This document shows, piece by piece, positions 5,913 to 14,013 of a stretch of 16,751 nt of DNA. The notes below the pieces were generated by a model, which was not told the DNA's origin, did no database searches, and was given only the letters and a program-made list of their open reading frames with translations. Each line of letters starts with the position of its first letter. Position 1 is the first letter of the stretch. Made by a program: the position numbers and the translations under genes. Source of the stretch: CAZMJG01 sp964576365 (GTDB lineage: Bacteria; Patescibacteriota; Microgenomatia; UBA1406; GWC2-37-13); the NCBI GenBank assembly GCA_964576365.1, contig CAZNUT010000033.1, positions 1 through 16,751 of the forward strand, in the 5' to 3' direction.

Positions 5913-6386
5913 ATGGCAGAATCTCAACATTTACTTCATGGATTCGATGATTCGCCTGTCACTATGGAAAGATCACAAAAAACAAAAGGAACGTATACAT
6001 TTCTTATTAGTGTATTAATAGGTGCGCTTTTATTTGGATTGACAAGCGGATATTTGCTTAGCTTTTTTTCAAGAAAACAAAGCGGATCTAGCCTTACCAA
6101 CTCTAAAAGTGGCGCCACTGATGAATCGTCACCAATGTTTTCTGGACTTAAAGATACAAAAACATTCCCCGATTCTGCAGAAGGACTCTTAAAAGAAGGT
6201 GGCATCGAAGGAGAAGGAAGTTTTCATCTAGAACGTCCCGGCGGCGCATCAAAAAACGTATACCTCACATCAACAACAGTTGATTTAAGTGTATTTGTAG
6301 GAAAAAAAGTCAAAGTACTAGGTAAAACCTATGAAGCCCAGCATGCGGGATGGCTTATGGATGTCGGATATATTGAATTAAACTAA
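5913..6386 (+). CDS. Single-pass membrane protein of unknown function
   Basis: 157 aa. A short cytoplasmic head (about 1-27, ending in KTKG) precedes one transmembrane helix (about 28-52, TFLISVLIGALLFGLTSGYL). After a Ser/Gly-rich linker comes a small soluble domain (about 95-157) with EGSFHLERPGGASKNVYLTS, DLSVFVGKKVKVLGKTY and AGWLMDVGYIEL. The alternating strands and the VGKKVKVLG turn suggest a small beta-barrel such as an OB-like fold; this is inference from pattern. I recall similar unnamed proteins in CPR genomes but cannot name a family. A TTG at 5889 would add 8 residues; the ATG at 5913 is preferred for its -10 spacing. It follows prfB closely and ends at a strong terminator. Confidence 0.75.
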   Translation: MAESQHLLHGFDDSPVTMERSQKTKGTYTFLISVLIGALLFGLTSGYLLSFFSRKQSGSSLTNSKSGATDESSPMFSGLKDTKTFPDSAEGLLKEGGIEGEGSFHLERPGGASKNVYLTSTTVDLSVFVGKKVKVLGKTYEAQHAGWLMDVGYIELN

Positions 6387-6410
6387 TATTAGCCAATCTT
6401 CTTCTAATAC

Positions 6411-6442
6411 AAAATAAAACCCTTCATGAAGGGTTTTATTTT
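6411..6442. terminator. Perfect palindromic intrinsic terminator
   Basis: A 32-bp perfect palindrome centred on CATG (arms AAAATAAAACCCTTCA and its complement), 24 nt after the membrane-protein stop. Transcribed rightward, the AAAACCCTT/AAGGGTTTT stem is followed by ATTTTT; by symmetry it can also act leftward. It isolates the prfB transcript from the rpoB promoter that begins 5 bp later. Confidence 0.9.
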
Positions 6443-6446
6443 TGTG

Positions 6447-6475
6447 TTGACATTTAATTTCTTCTATAGTATAGT
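6447..6475 (+). promoter_or_regulatory. Strong sigma-70 promoter of the rpoBC operon
   Basis: A perfect -35 TTGACA (6447-6452), a 17-bp spacer and -10 TATAGT (6470-6475, 5 of 6 consensus). This is the best promoter in the window. The predicted start is near 6481-6482, giving a leader of about 52 nt before rpoB. Confidence 0.88.
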
Positions 6476-6486
6476 TATGCAATTCG

Positions 6487-6507
6487 CCCTGATCTGAGGG
6501 TTTTTTT
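6487..6507 (+). terminator. Terminator-like hairpin in the rpoB leader
   Basis: CCCT (6487-6490) pairs with AGGG (6497-6500) around GATCTG, followed at once by seven T (6501-6507). It begins only about 5 nt after the predicted transcript start. The stem is short, so any attenuation would be partial. A second hairpin, TTGGC-CTCC-GCCAA (6513-6526), follows and ends 7 nt before the rpoB ATG. Confidence 0.4.
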
Positions 6508-6533
6508 ATTCGTTGGCCTCCGCCAAATTACCA

Positions 6534-9500
6534 ATGACACCAAAAAATACCTCTTCAAACTCTACCCAACACATTCTTCTGGGAACAGAAGAAACATTTA
6601 TTAAACAATTTAACCTCATTGAGGTACAGAAAAAATTCTGGCAGCGTTTTGTAGACAAAGATCTCAAACAGATTGTCCAAGAATTTTTTCCAATCGAGGA
6701 TTATACTGGTAAAAAACTCACACTTCATTTTGAGGATATTGTATATGGAGAGCCTCGCTACGATCTAAATATATGTTATGAAAAAAAGCTTACTTACGAT
6801 AGACCTGTTTACCTGAAGCTTACCATAGAAAATAAAAAAACTGGCAAAAGCAAATCACAAGACGTTTACTTCTTTAATTTACCTATAATGACTGACAAAG
6901 GCACCTTTGTCATCAATGGTATCGAACGAGCAATCATCAGTCAGATCGTTCGCTCTCCAGGAATGTACTTCACCGCTGAAATTGACAAAACTACAGGTCT
7001 CACCCTTTACAATGCTGAAATTCGTCCATATGTAGGATCTTGGATCGACCTTAACATCAATAAATATGGCATTATTGAGGTAAAAATAAACAAAAGAAGA
7101 AAGATTCTCGCATCAGTCTTTCTCAAACTATTTGATGGAGAGAATAATAATCAACTCATGAATCATTTCCGTGATCTTGACCCAGATCTTGTTGAAAAAT
7201 TTATCGCTCCTACATTTAAAAAAGATCGTACCTCAAGTAGAGACGAGGCAGTGCTGGAGTTTTATCGCAAAGTGAAACCAGGAGAACCACTTATACTTGA
7301 TAACGCTTACAAAACACTTAATTCACTCTTTTTTGATCAGAAACGTTACTCATTAAGCGATGTCGGACGCTATAAAATAAATAAAAAGCTCAATCTTGAT
7401 ATCGAAAATAATCCTCAGCATTATCTTCTTCAAAAAAAAGATGTTATTGAAGGATTAAAATATCTCGTTAGACTTACCAAAAGTCAAGGGAATTTTGATG
7501 ATATCGATCATTTAGGAAATCGAAGACTTCGCACTGTTGGCGAACTTGTAGGGATGTACGGTATCCGCGCAGGCATGATTCGTGTTGAAAAAGAAGTGAA
7601 AGAACGCATGAGTCTTATCACGAGCGATATCAATCCAACCCCATCTCAAGTACTAAATAACAAACCTATTATCGCCGCTATCAATATTTTCTATAAAACG
7701 AGCCAACTTTCAACAATCGTTGATCAAACTAATCCCCTTTCAGAACTTGACAACTTGCGACGTATTACAGTCGGCGGACCTGGAGGTATTGAAAAACAAC
7801 GTGCCTCCTTCTCTATTCGTGACATTTCAGCATCTCAGTATGGTCGTATAGATCCCATTCGTTCACCTGAAGGTCCAAATATCGGTGTTGTGACATATAT
7901 TGCTCTTTACGGAAAGGTGAATGAATATGGTTTTCTTGAAACTCCTTACAAAAAAGTAATAAAAGAAAAAAAAGGATCTGGGGTAAAAACACGTATATCT
8001 GATGAAGTTGTTTATCTACAAGCTGACGATGAAGAACAATTTTATATCACCTCGGCAAATGTCAAAACAGACAGTGAAGGATTCATCACAGACACCACTG
8101 CAGTTGCCCGACACAATGGCGAAGTAGTCGAAATCCCAGTAGAGCAGATTGATTACATCGATGTTTCTCCTCGTCAAGCAATTGGTATCTCTGCAGCTTT
8201 GATTCCATTCTTACAGAATGATGATGCAAGCCGTGCCCTCATGGGTAGCCACATGCAATGTCAGGCAGTTCCTCTCATTCGTCCTCAAGCACCTCTTGTT
8301 GGTACGGGTATGGAAGGCGTCGTGGCAAAAGAACTTGGTCGCACTATTGTAGCGCCAGATGATGGAAAAGTAGAGTACGTCGATGGAAATAAAGTGGTAT
8401 TTAAAACTAAATCAGGCAAATCTCATCACTATCAATTGGAACGTTTTGCTCAAACTAATAAAGATGTTGTATTTGACCAAAAACCAAGTGTAGAGCCTGG
8501 TCAAATACTTAAAAAAGGAGAAGTCATTGCTGATGGCCCCTCAACGCAACAAGGAAAACTTGGCCTCGGACAAAATCTAGTAATCGCCTATACATCTCTC
8601 AAGGGTCTAGGATACGAAGATGGATTTGTGATATCAGAGCGATTATTAAAGCAAGATATATTTACCTCAATTTCAAGTGAAAAACATTCAGCAGACCTAG
8701 TCGAGACCAAACTCGGCCCAGAAGAAATGACACGTGACTTGCCACATGTTCGTGAAGACATTCTGATGAATCTTGATGAAAAAGGCATGATCACTATTGG
8801 TACTGAAGTCAAAGGAGGAGACATCTTGATTGGAAAAGTTGCTCCAAAAGGTGAACGCGAACTTACTGCTGAAGAGAGATTGTTGCGAGCTATTTTCGGA
8901 GAAAAAGCAAAAGATATTAAAGACACCTCTTTGAGAATGCCATATGGTGATCGAGGTACAGTAGTAGGAATCGATATCATTGATGGCAAAAAAGATCCAA
9001 ATGAACTTGAACCAAGCGTGTTAAAACGAGTTTTAGTACGAGTAGCTCAGTTACGTAAAATTACTGTAGGAGACAAATTAGCTGGTCGACACGGTAACAA
9101 AGGTGTTATCGCAAAAATTCTTCCGGAGTATGATATGCCATACCTTGAAGATGGCACACCAGTCGATATCATCATCTCGCCTCTTTCTATTCTTGCGCGT
9201 ATGAATTTAGGACAGCTATTTGAGACAATTCTCGGCTGGATAGCTAAAAAGAATAATACCTCTATCTCTGTCCCCGTCTTCGAAAAGATTAAAGAAGACT
9301 ATATTCGAAACGAGATGGAAAAACTTGGACTACCCGCAGACGGAAAGGTAACGCTATACGACGCTCAAACCGGTCAACCGTTTGAGAGACCTGTGCTGGT
9401 AGGAGTCGGATATATTATGAAGCTTATTCACATGGTGGAAGATAAATTCCATGCACGATCTGTTGGACCGTACTCACTTGTTACCCAGCAACCTCTTGGA

Positions 9501-9743
9501 GGAAAGTCACAAATGGGAGGACAGCGATTTGGAGAAATGGAAGTCTGGGCACTTGAAGCACATCGAGTACCTTATACTTTACAAGAATTACTTACGGTCA
9601 AAAGTGACGATGTTAATGGTCGCCAAGCTACCTTTGAAGGAATTATCAAAGGAGATGAAGTTGCACAATCTAGCGTACCAGAATCATTTAAAGTTCTTGT
9701 TAAAGAGTTGAACGCTCTTGGATTATCAATTGAATATCAGTAA
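6534..9743 (+). CDS. rpoB: DNA-directed RNA polymerase subunit beta
   Basis: Beta subunit of core RNA polymerase; 1069 aa, shorter than E. coli (1342) because lineage-specific insertions are absent. Conserved blocks occur in order: N-terminal protrusion and lobe (FVINGIERAIISQIVRSPG), the rifampicin-pocket region (SQLSTIVDQTNPLSELDNLR at 390-409), GRIDPIRSPEGPNIGVVTY, the catalytic-centre ED (E695, D696 in GYEDGFVISERL), GDKLAGRHGNKG with the lysines K848 and K856, and the C-terminal clamp segment (GGKSQMGGQRFGEMEVWALE). At the rifampicin site Q513, H526, S531 and L533 (E. coli numbers) are T394, N407, T412 and G414. The ATG at 6534 is preferred to a TTG at 6513 that lies inside a leader hairpin. 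There is no Shine-Dalgarno. rpoC follows after 10 nt. Confidence 0.98.
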   Translation: MTPKNTSSNSTQHILLGTEETFIKQFNLIEVQKKFWQRFVDKDLKQIVQEFFPIEDYTGKKLTLHFEDIVYGEPRYDLNICYEKKLTYDRPVYLKLTIENKKTGKSKSQDVYFFNLPIMTDKGTFVINGIERAIISQIVRSPGMYFTAEIDKTTGLTLYNAEIRPYVGSWIDLNINKYGIIEVKINKRRKILASVFLKLFDGENNNQLMNHFRDLDPDLVEKFIAPTFKKDRTSSRDEAVLEFYRKVKPGEPLILDNAYKTLNSLFFDQKRYSLSDVGRYKINKKLNLDIENNPQHYLLQKKDVIEGLKYLVRLTKSQGNFDDIDHLGNRRLRTVGELVGMYGIRAGMIRVEKEVKERMSLITSDINPTPSQVLNNKPIIAAINIFYKTSQLSTIVDQTNPLSELDNLRRITVGGPGGIEKQRASFSIRDISASQYGRIDPIRSPEGPNIGVVTYIALYGKVNEYGFLETPYKKVIKEKKGSGVKTRISDEVVYLQADDEEQFYITSANVKTDSEGFITDTTAVARHNGEVVEIPVEQIDYIDVSPRQAIGISAALIPFLQNDDASRALMGSHMQCQAVPLIRPQAPLVGTGMEGVVAKELGRTIVAPDDGKVEYVDGNKVVFKTKSGKSHHYQLERFAQTNKDVVFDQKPSVEPGQILKKGEVIADGPSTQQGKLGLGQNLVIAYTSLKGLGYEDGFVISERLLKQDIFTSISSEKHSADLVETKLGPEEMTRDLPHVREDILMNLDEKGMITIGTEVKGGDILIGKVAPKGERELTAEERLLRAIFGEKAKDIKDTSLRMPYGDRGTVVGIDIIDGKKDPNELEPSVLKRVLVRVAQLRKITVGDKLAGRHGNKGVIAKILPEYDMPYLEDGTPVDIIISPLSILARMNLGQLFETILGWIAKKNNTSISVPVFEKIKEDYIRNEMEKLGLPADGKVTLYDAQTGQPFERPVLVGVGYIMKLIHMVEDKFHARSVGPYSLVTQQPLGGKSQMGGQRFGEMEVWALEAHRVPYTLQELLTVKSDDVNGRQATFEGIIKGDEVAQSSVPESFKVLVKELNALGLSIEYQ

Positions 9744-9753
9744 ACAAAGACCT

Positions 9754-12700
9754 ATGAATGAATCAAAAATGCCAGATTTTTCCGGTCTCAGAATCAGACT
9801 TGCTTCCCCTGAAAATATCATGAAGTGGTCTCATGGTGAAGTAACGAAACCTGAAACAATCAATTACCGTACATTTCGTCCAGAAAAAGATGGTCTTTTT
9901 GACGAACGCATCTTTGGACCCACAAAAGATTACGAATGTTATTGTGGAAAATATAAACGTATTCGCTATAAAGGTATTGTATGCGATCGCTGTGGTGTAG
10001 AAGTCACTTCTTCAGTTGTCCGACGTGAACGTATTGGCCACATCAAACTTGCAACACCGGTAGCGCATATCTGGTATTTTAAAGGAGCATCGTCTCCGAT
10101 GAGTATTCTACTTGATATCCCCGCTCAAACACTTGAACGAATCGTATATTATGCTCTCTTTCTTGTGACAGACGTCAATAAAGATCGTCAGAAAGAAACA
10201 GCTGATAAACTTGAAGAACTTCGTAAAAAAGAGATAGAAGAGCAAGAAGTCTGGTATGAAAAAGAAAAACAAGCTTTATCTCATGAGTACGAAAAGCAAA
10301 AAAAAGGAGTCGAAAAGAAAATTACAAATAAAGAACAGAGAGAGTTAACTTTTCAAGAACTTGACCTCAAGGAACGAGAGCAATTCAAACGATTATCAGA
10401 TAAATTTATCGAACTTAAATCTCAACGTGTCGCAATTTTTGACCGACTTATCAAAGTTGTCAAAAATCTAAAACAAATGGACACTCTCGAAGAAGAAGAT
10501 TATTTATTTTTAAAAGATCAGGGTTTAGAGGATTTTGCATCAGTAGGCATGGGTGCAGAAGTCATAAATGAAATTCTTTCTCAACAAGACCTTAAAAAAC
10601 TTTTATCAAACACCTTGGGTAAACTCGCAAAAGTAAAAGGTGAAAAAAGAAGCAAACTGCTAAAAAAAATTCGCATCATAGAATCTTTTATCAAAAGTGA
10701 AACACTTCCTCAGTGGATGTTAGTATCTGTTCTTGCGGTCATTCCTCCTGATCTTCGTCCCGTAGTACAACTTCCAGGAGGAAAATTTGCCACATCCGAT
10801 TTGAACGATTTATATCGAAGAGTCATAAATCGTAATATCAGACTCAATCAATTGATCGAACTTGGAGCTCCTGAGATCATATTGAGAAATGAAAAAAGAA
10901 TGCTCCAAGAAGCAGTAGATTCACTTCTTGATTTACAAAAATCAAGAGGACGCTCGCAAACAAGACGTTCTGCAAAAAAATTAAAATCTCTCTCGGATAT
11001 ATTAAGAGGCAAGCAGGGACGATTCCGTCAAAATCTTCTGGGAAAACGTGTAGACTATTCAGGCCGGTCAACCATTATCGTTGGTCCAGAGCTTCGTATA
11101 GATCAATGTGGAATTCCGAAAGAAATGGCGCTTGAACTTTTTAAGCCATATCTTTTACATGAAATTATTGTGCGGGGTTTTGCTCCAAACATCAAAAGTG
11201 CAAAAAATTTCCTTGAGGAAAGACAACCAATCATTTATGACATTTTGGAAGAAATCACAAAAGATCACCCAGTGCTTTTGAATCGCGCACCAACCTTACA
11301 CAAACTTTCAATTCTCGGTTTTTATCCAGTACTTACTGATACAAATGCTGTCAAATTACATCCAACCGTATGTGCGGGATACAATGCAGACTTTGATGGA
11401 GATGCTATGGGTGTTTTTGTGCCTCTCTCTAAACACGCAATTGAGGAAGTAAAAACACGCATGCTTCCCTATAAAAACTTATTGAAACCAGCAGATGGAT
11501 CACCCATCGTGTTACCAAACAAAGAAATGGCGTTAGGTATTTATTACTTAACCACTCTCGATAAAAACAAATTGAATGAAAATGAGAACCAATATCGTAT
11601 TTTTTCAACCAAAGAAGAAGCGATAAGTTCTTATCATATCAATAAAATTTCACTAAGAGAGCCAATTTTTGTAAAAATTGGAGAAAAAGCACTCAAAACA
11701 TCTGTCGGCCGCATCATGTTTAATGAAACCTTGCCAGAGTCCATGCAGTTTATCAACGAAGACGTAAAAGCAAGCGACATCAAAGCTATCATTGTTGAAG
11801 CAACAAAACAATTTACTGATGTTGAGGTAGGAGCTTTGATCGATAAAATCAAAGATCTTGGATTCTGGAGCGCAACAATTTCAGGTGGATTGTCTGTCTC
11901 GATATTTGACTGCAAAATCATCCCAGACAAAGACACAATCATTCAAAAAACAGAAACTGAAGTAGAAAAAATCCAAGAAAACTTTAATCAAGGTTTGCTC
12001 ACACTCGATGAAAAACGTAGACTTTCCAACAAACTTTGGATAGATGTCACAGAGCAGCTCGCAGACAAAACGTGGGATGCTATCGATGAAGAAAACCCTG
12101 TCAAAATCATTATTAAGTCAGGAGGAGCCCGCGCATCTCGAGAACAGCTCAAACAACTTTCTGCGATCAAAGGACTAGTTGTCGACCCAATGGGTAAAAT
12201 CATTGAAGTTCCAACAAAATCAAACTATCGAGAAGGTTTAAATATTTTTGAATATGTTATTTCCGCAAGAGGCGCTCGAAAAGGATTGACAGATTCGGCT
12301 TTAAAAACAGCAGATGCAGGATATCTAACCAGACGATTGCATGACGTAGCTCACGACATGATCGTCCGAGTAGATGATTGTGGTGCAACTGAAGGTCTCA
12401 CTGTTTCTAATAGTGGAGAGCGTGGAGATAAATTTACTCTCCGCCTTGCTGGCCGCATCACACTTGAGGATATCAAAAATACAAGTGGTAAAGTCATTGT
12501 CAAAACTGATACTTTAATCGACGACGACGAAATAAAATTGATCGAAAAGGAAGAAATAAAAAAAGCCGTTGTCAGATCGCCTCTTTTCTGCCTTGCAAAA
12601 ACAGGTGTATGTCAAAAGTGTTATGGAAAAGACTTGGCTACACAAAAACCAGTTGAAATAGGTGTCCCGGTAGGAGTACTTGCTGCTCAATCGATTGGAG

Positions 12701-13563
12701 AACCAGGCACCCAGTTGACGATGCGTGTCCGACACTTTGGAGGCATCGTAATTTCTGACGTTACACAAGGTCTTCCACGTGTAGAAGAATTATTTGAAAC
12801 ACGAAACCCAAAAATCGTCTCGCCAATTGCAGAAATTTCTGGAAAAGTAGCAATAAAAGAGGATACAACTCGAGATATGTACATCCTCAAGCTATCTCCT
12901 TCAGACGAAAAAGAAGAAGTGTATGAATACAATATACCTACATCTCAAAAATTAAGAGTGAAGGACGGAGATCTTGTAGCGGCAGGCACACAACTTTCCG
13001 AAGGATACCTCAATATCCATGATGTATTAAGTATCAAAGGGTTAAGATATGCTCAACTTTATCTTTTGAATGAGATTCAGTCGGTGTATGAATCCCAGGG
13101 TATCGGTATTCATGATAAGCACTTTGAAGTCATTATTCGCAAAATGAGCGACAAAGTTATCATCGACGATGAAGGAGATACTACCTTCACAAAAAATGAA
13201 ATTGTTTCTCATGTACGCTTTGAAGAAGAAAATAAACGAACTCTTGCTGTAGGTGGTAAGCCAGCAGTCGGAAAAGTATCAATTTTCGGCATCACAAGAG
13301 CGGCGATATATACCGATTCATGGCTTTCTGCCGCTTCTTTTGAACAAACAACAAGCGTCTTAAGTAAAGCTGCAATCAAAGCTCAAACAGATAACTTGTT
13401 GGGCTTGAAAGAGAATGTTATAATAGGAAGATTAATTCCTGTTACGGCAGAACTTATTACAAAATATAATTCACAGGTTTCAGCATCCTATGCCAACAAT
13501 CAACCAACTGGTCAAGAGGAGCAGATCCAAGAAGATCCGCAAATCCAGAGCGTCAGCGCTTAA
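9754..13563 (+). CDS. rpoC: DNA-directed RNA polymerase subunit beta'
   Basis: Beta' subunit carrying the catalytic Mg2+; 1269 aa. The N-terminal zinc site is C62, C64, C77, C80. A long charged coiled-coil-like stretch (about 145-240) follows. The metal loop NADFDGD has D546, D548, D550 and is followed by Ala551 where Gln is usual. The bridge helix is at about 830-866 (GARKGLTDSALKTADAGYLT), with Arg839 in place of E. coli His777. The second zinc site is C876, C946, C953, C956. The trigger loop reads TMRVRHFGG (R991 and H994 kept; V992, R993, F995 differ from the usual TMRTFH[I/T]GG). There is no large trigger-loop insertion. Start at ATG 9754, 10 nt after rpoB; a TTG at 9718 would overlap rpoB and is less likely. 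The last 24 residues (Gln/Glu-rich) are encoded over the start of rpsL in another frame. Confidence 0.98.
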   Translation: MNESKMPDFSGLRIRLASPENIMKWSHGEVTKPETINYRTFRPEKDGLFDERIFGPTKDYECYCGKYKRIRYKGIVCDRCGVEVTSSVVRRERIGHIKLATPVAHIWYFKGASSPMSILLDIPAQTLERIVYYALFLVTDVNKDRQKETADKLEELRKKEIEEQEVWYEKEKQALSHEYEKQKKGVEKKITNKEQRELTFQELDLKEREQFKRLSDKFIELKSQRVAIFDRLIKVVKNLKQMDTLEEEDYLFLKDQGLEDFASVGMGAEVINEILSQQDLKKLLSNTLGKLAKVKGEKRSKLLKKIRIIESFIKSETLPQWMLVSVLAVIPPDLRPVVQLPGGKFATSDLNDLYRRVINRNIRLNQLIELGAPEIILRNEKRMLQEAVDSLLDLQKSRGRSQTRRSAKKLKSLSDILRGKQGRFRQNLLGKRVDYSGRSTIIVGPELRIDQCGIPKEMALELFKPYLLHEIIVRGFAPNIKSAKNFLEERQPIIYDILEEITKDHPVLLNRAPTLHKLSILGFYPVLTDTNAVKLHPTVCAGYNADFDGDAMGVFVPLSKHAIEEVKTRMLPYKNLLKPADGSPIVLPNKEMALGIYYLTTLDKNKLNENENQYRIFSTKEEAISSYHINKISLREPIFVKIGEKALKTSVGRIMFNETLPESMQFINEDVKASDIKAIIVEATKQFTDVEVGALIDKIKDLGFWSATISGGLSVSIFDCKIIPDKDTIIQKTETEVEKIQENFNQGLLTLDEKRRLSNKLWIDVTEQLADKTWDAIDEENPVKIIIKSGGARASREQLKQLSAIKGLVVDPMGKIIEVPTKSNYREGLNIFEYVISARGARKGLTDSALKTADAGYLTRRLHDVAHDMIVRVDDCGATEGLTVSNSGERGDKFTLRLAGRITLEDIKNTSGKVIVKTDTLIDDDEIKLIEKEEIKKAVVRSPLFCLAKTGVCQKCYGKDLATQKPVEIGVPVGVLAAQSIGEPGTQLTMRVRHFGGIVISDVTQGLPRVEELFETRNPKIVSPIAEISGKVAIKEDTTRDMYILKLSPSDEKEEVYEYNIPTSQKLRVKDGDLVAAGTQLSEGYLNIHDVLSIKGLRYAQLYLLNEIQSVYESQGIGIHDKHFEVIIRKMSDKVIIDDEGDTTFTKNEIVSHVRFEEENKRTLAVGGKPAVGKVSIFGITRAAIYTDSWLSAASFEQTTSVLSKAAIKAQTDNLLGLKENVIIGRLIPVTAELITKYNSQVSASYANNQPTGQEEQIQEDPQIQSVSA

Positions 13564-13912
13564 ATCAAATTTTAATGCTGTCAAACGTCGATATGTTTCG
13601 ACAGATAGTCCAATGAAGCGAGGTGTATGTACTGTGGTTCGCACCATGACGCCTAAAAAACCAAATTCAGCATTGCGAAAAGTTGCGAGAGTACGACTCT
13701 CTAACCGCATGGAAATCACAGCTTATATTCCAGGTATTGGACATAATCTGGCAGAACACTCTATCGTATTGGTAAGAGGAGGAAGAGTCAAAGATTTACC
13801 AGGTGTGAAATACCATGTAGTAAGAAACAAATTTGACACAACAGGTGTTGACAAACGTACGACATCTCGTTCCAAGTATGGTGCCAAAAGACCAAAAGCA
13901 GCATCGAAATAA
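13490..13912 (+). CDS. rpsL: 30S ribosomal protein S12
   Basis: Decoding-centre protein of the small subunit; 140 aa, the longer form with a loop of about 14 residues before KRGVCT, as in Firmicutes. The start is firm because MPTINQLVKR is the conserved N-terminus. Key sites are TPKKPNSALRKV (K56/K57, equivalent to the E. coli streptomycin-site lysine) and GRVKDLPGVKYH (K101; D102 corresponds to the aspartate methylthiolated by RimO in some bacteria). Both streptomycin-site lysines are wild type. The gene starts 74 nt inside rpoC in the +1 frame with no Shine-Dalgarno, so translation may depend on ribosomes finishing rpoC. It forms the usual str-type cluster with rpsG and fusA. Confidence 0.97.
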   Translation: MPTINQLVKRSRSKKIRKSRASALKSNFNAVKRRYVSTDSPMKRGVCTVVRTMTPKKPNSALRKVARVRLSNRMEITAYIPGIGHNLAEHSIVLVRGGRVKDLPGVKYHVVRNKFDTTGVDKRTTSRSKYGAKRPKAASK

Positions 13913-13943
13913 AAATCGCAAATCATATTTATAAAATTCACAT

Positions 13944-13981
13944 AGTTAAGAAATTTACTTTTTTTCTGTTATTTTTTAACT
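13944..13981 (+). other. AT-rich hairpin between rpsL and rpsG
   Basis: AGTTAAGAAAT (13944-13954) pairs with ATTTTTTAACT (13971-13981) over 11 positions, with one G-U pair, around a 16-nt loop rich in T. It could be a weak transcriptional pause or an RNA-processing site separating rpoBC-rpsL from rpsG. The stem has only two G-C pairs and no clean U tract follows, so a true terminator is unlikely. Confidence 0.35.
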
Positions 13982-13992
13982 TTAGTCATTTG

Positions 13993-14013
13993 TAATTAGT
14001 AATTAGTAATTAA
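13993..14013 (+). repeat. Tandem 7-bp repeat (TAATTAG, three units)
   Basis: TAATTAG, TAATTAG, TAATTAA in perfect register, ending 4 bp before the rpsG ATG. It occupies the place where a Shine-Dalgarno would be. Slippage here would change leader length. An AT-rich, unstructured leader may favour ribosome loading without a Shine-Dalgarno. Confidence 0.7.

Noticed and set aside
6513..6533. TTG at 6513 as the rpoB start
   Set aside because: The TTG lies in the first arm of a hairpin in the leader, and the residues it would add match nothing in RpoB; the ATG at 6534 is more natural.
8588..8989. A 133-codon minus-strand frame inside rpoB
   Set aside because: It is antisense to the conserved EDGFVISERL and GDRGTV region; its length is explained by codon bias in rpoB.
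9718..9753. TTG at 9718 as the rpoC start, overlapping rpoB
   Set aside because: The added residues are out-of-frame rpoB sequence; the ATG at 9754 directly precedes the conserved RpoC N-terminus.
11634..12932. Several minus-strand frames inside rpoC
   Set aside because: They are antisense to the bridge-helix, zinc and trigger-loop regions; no independent start signals or protein-like features.
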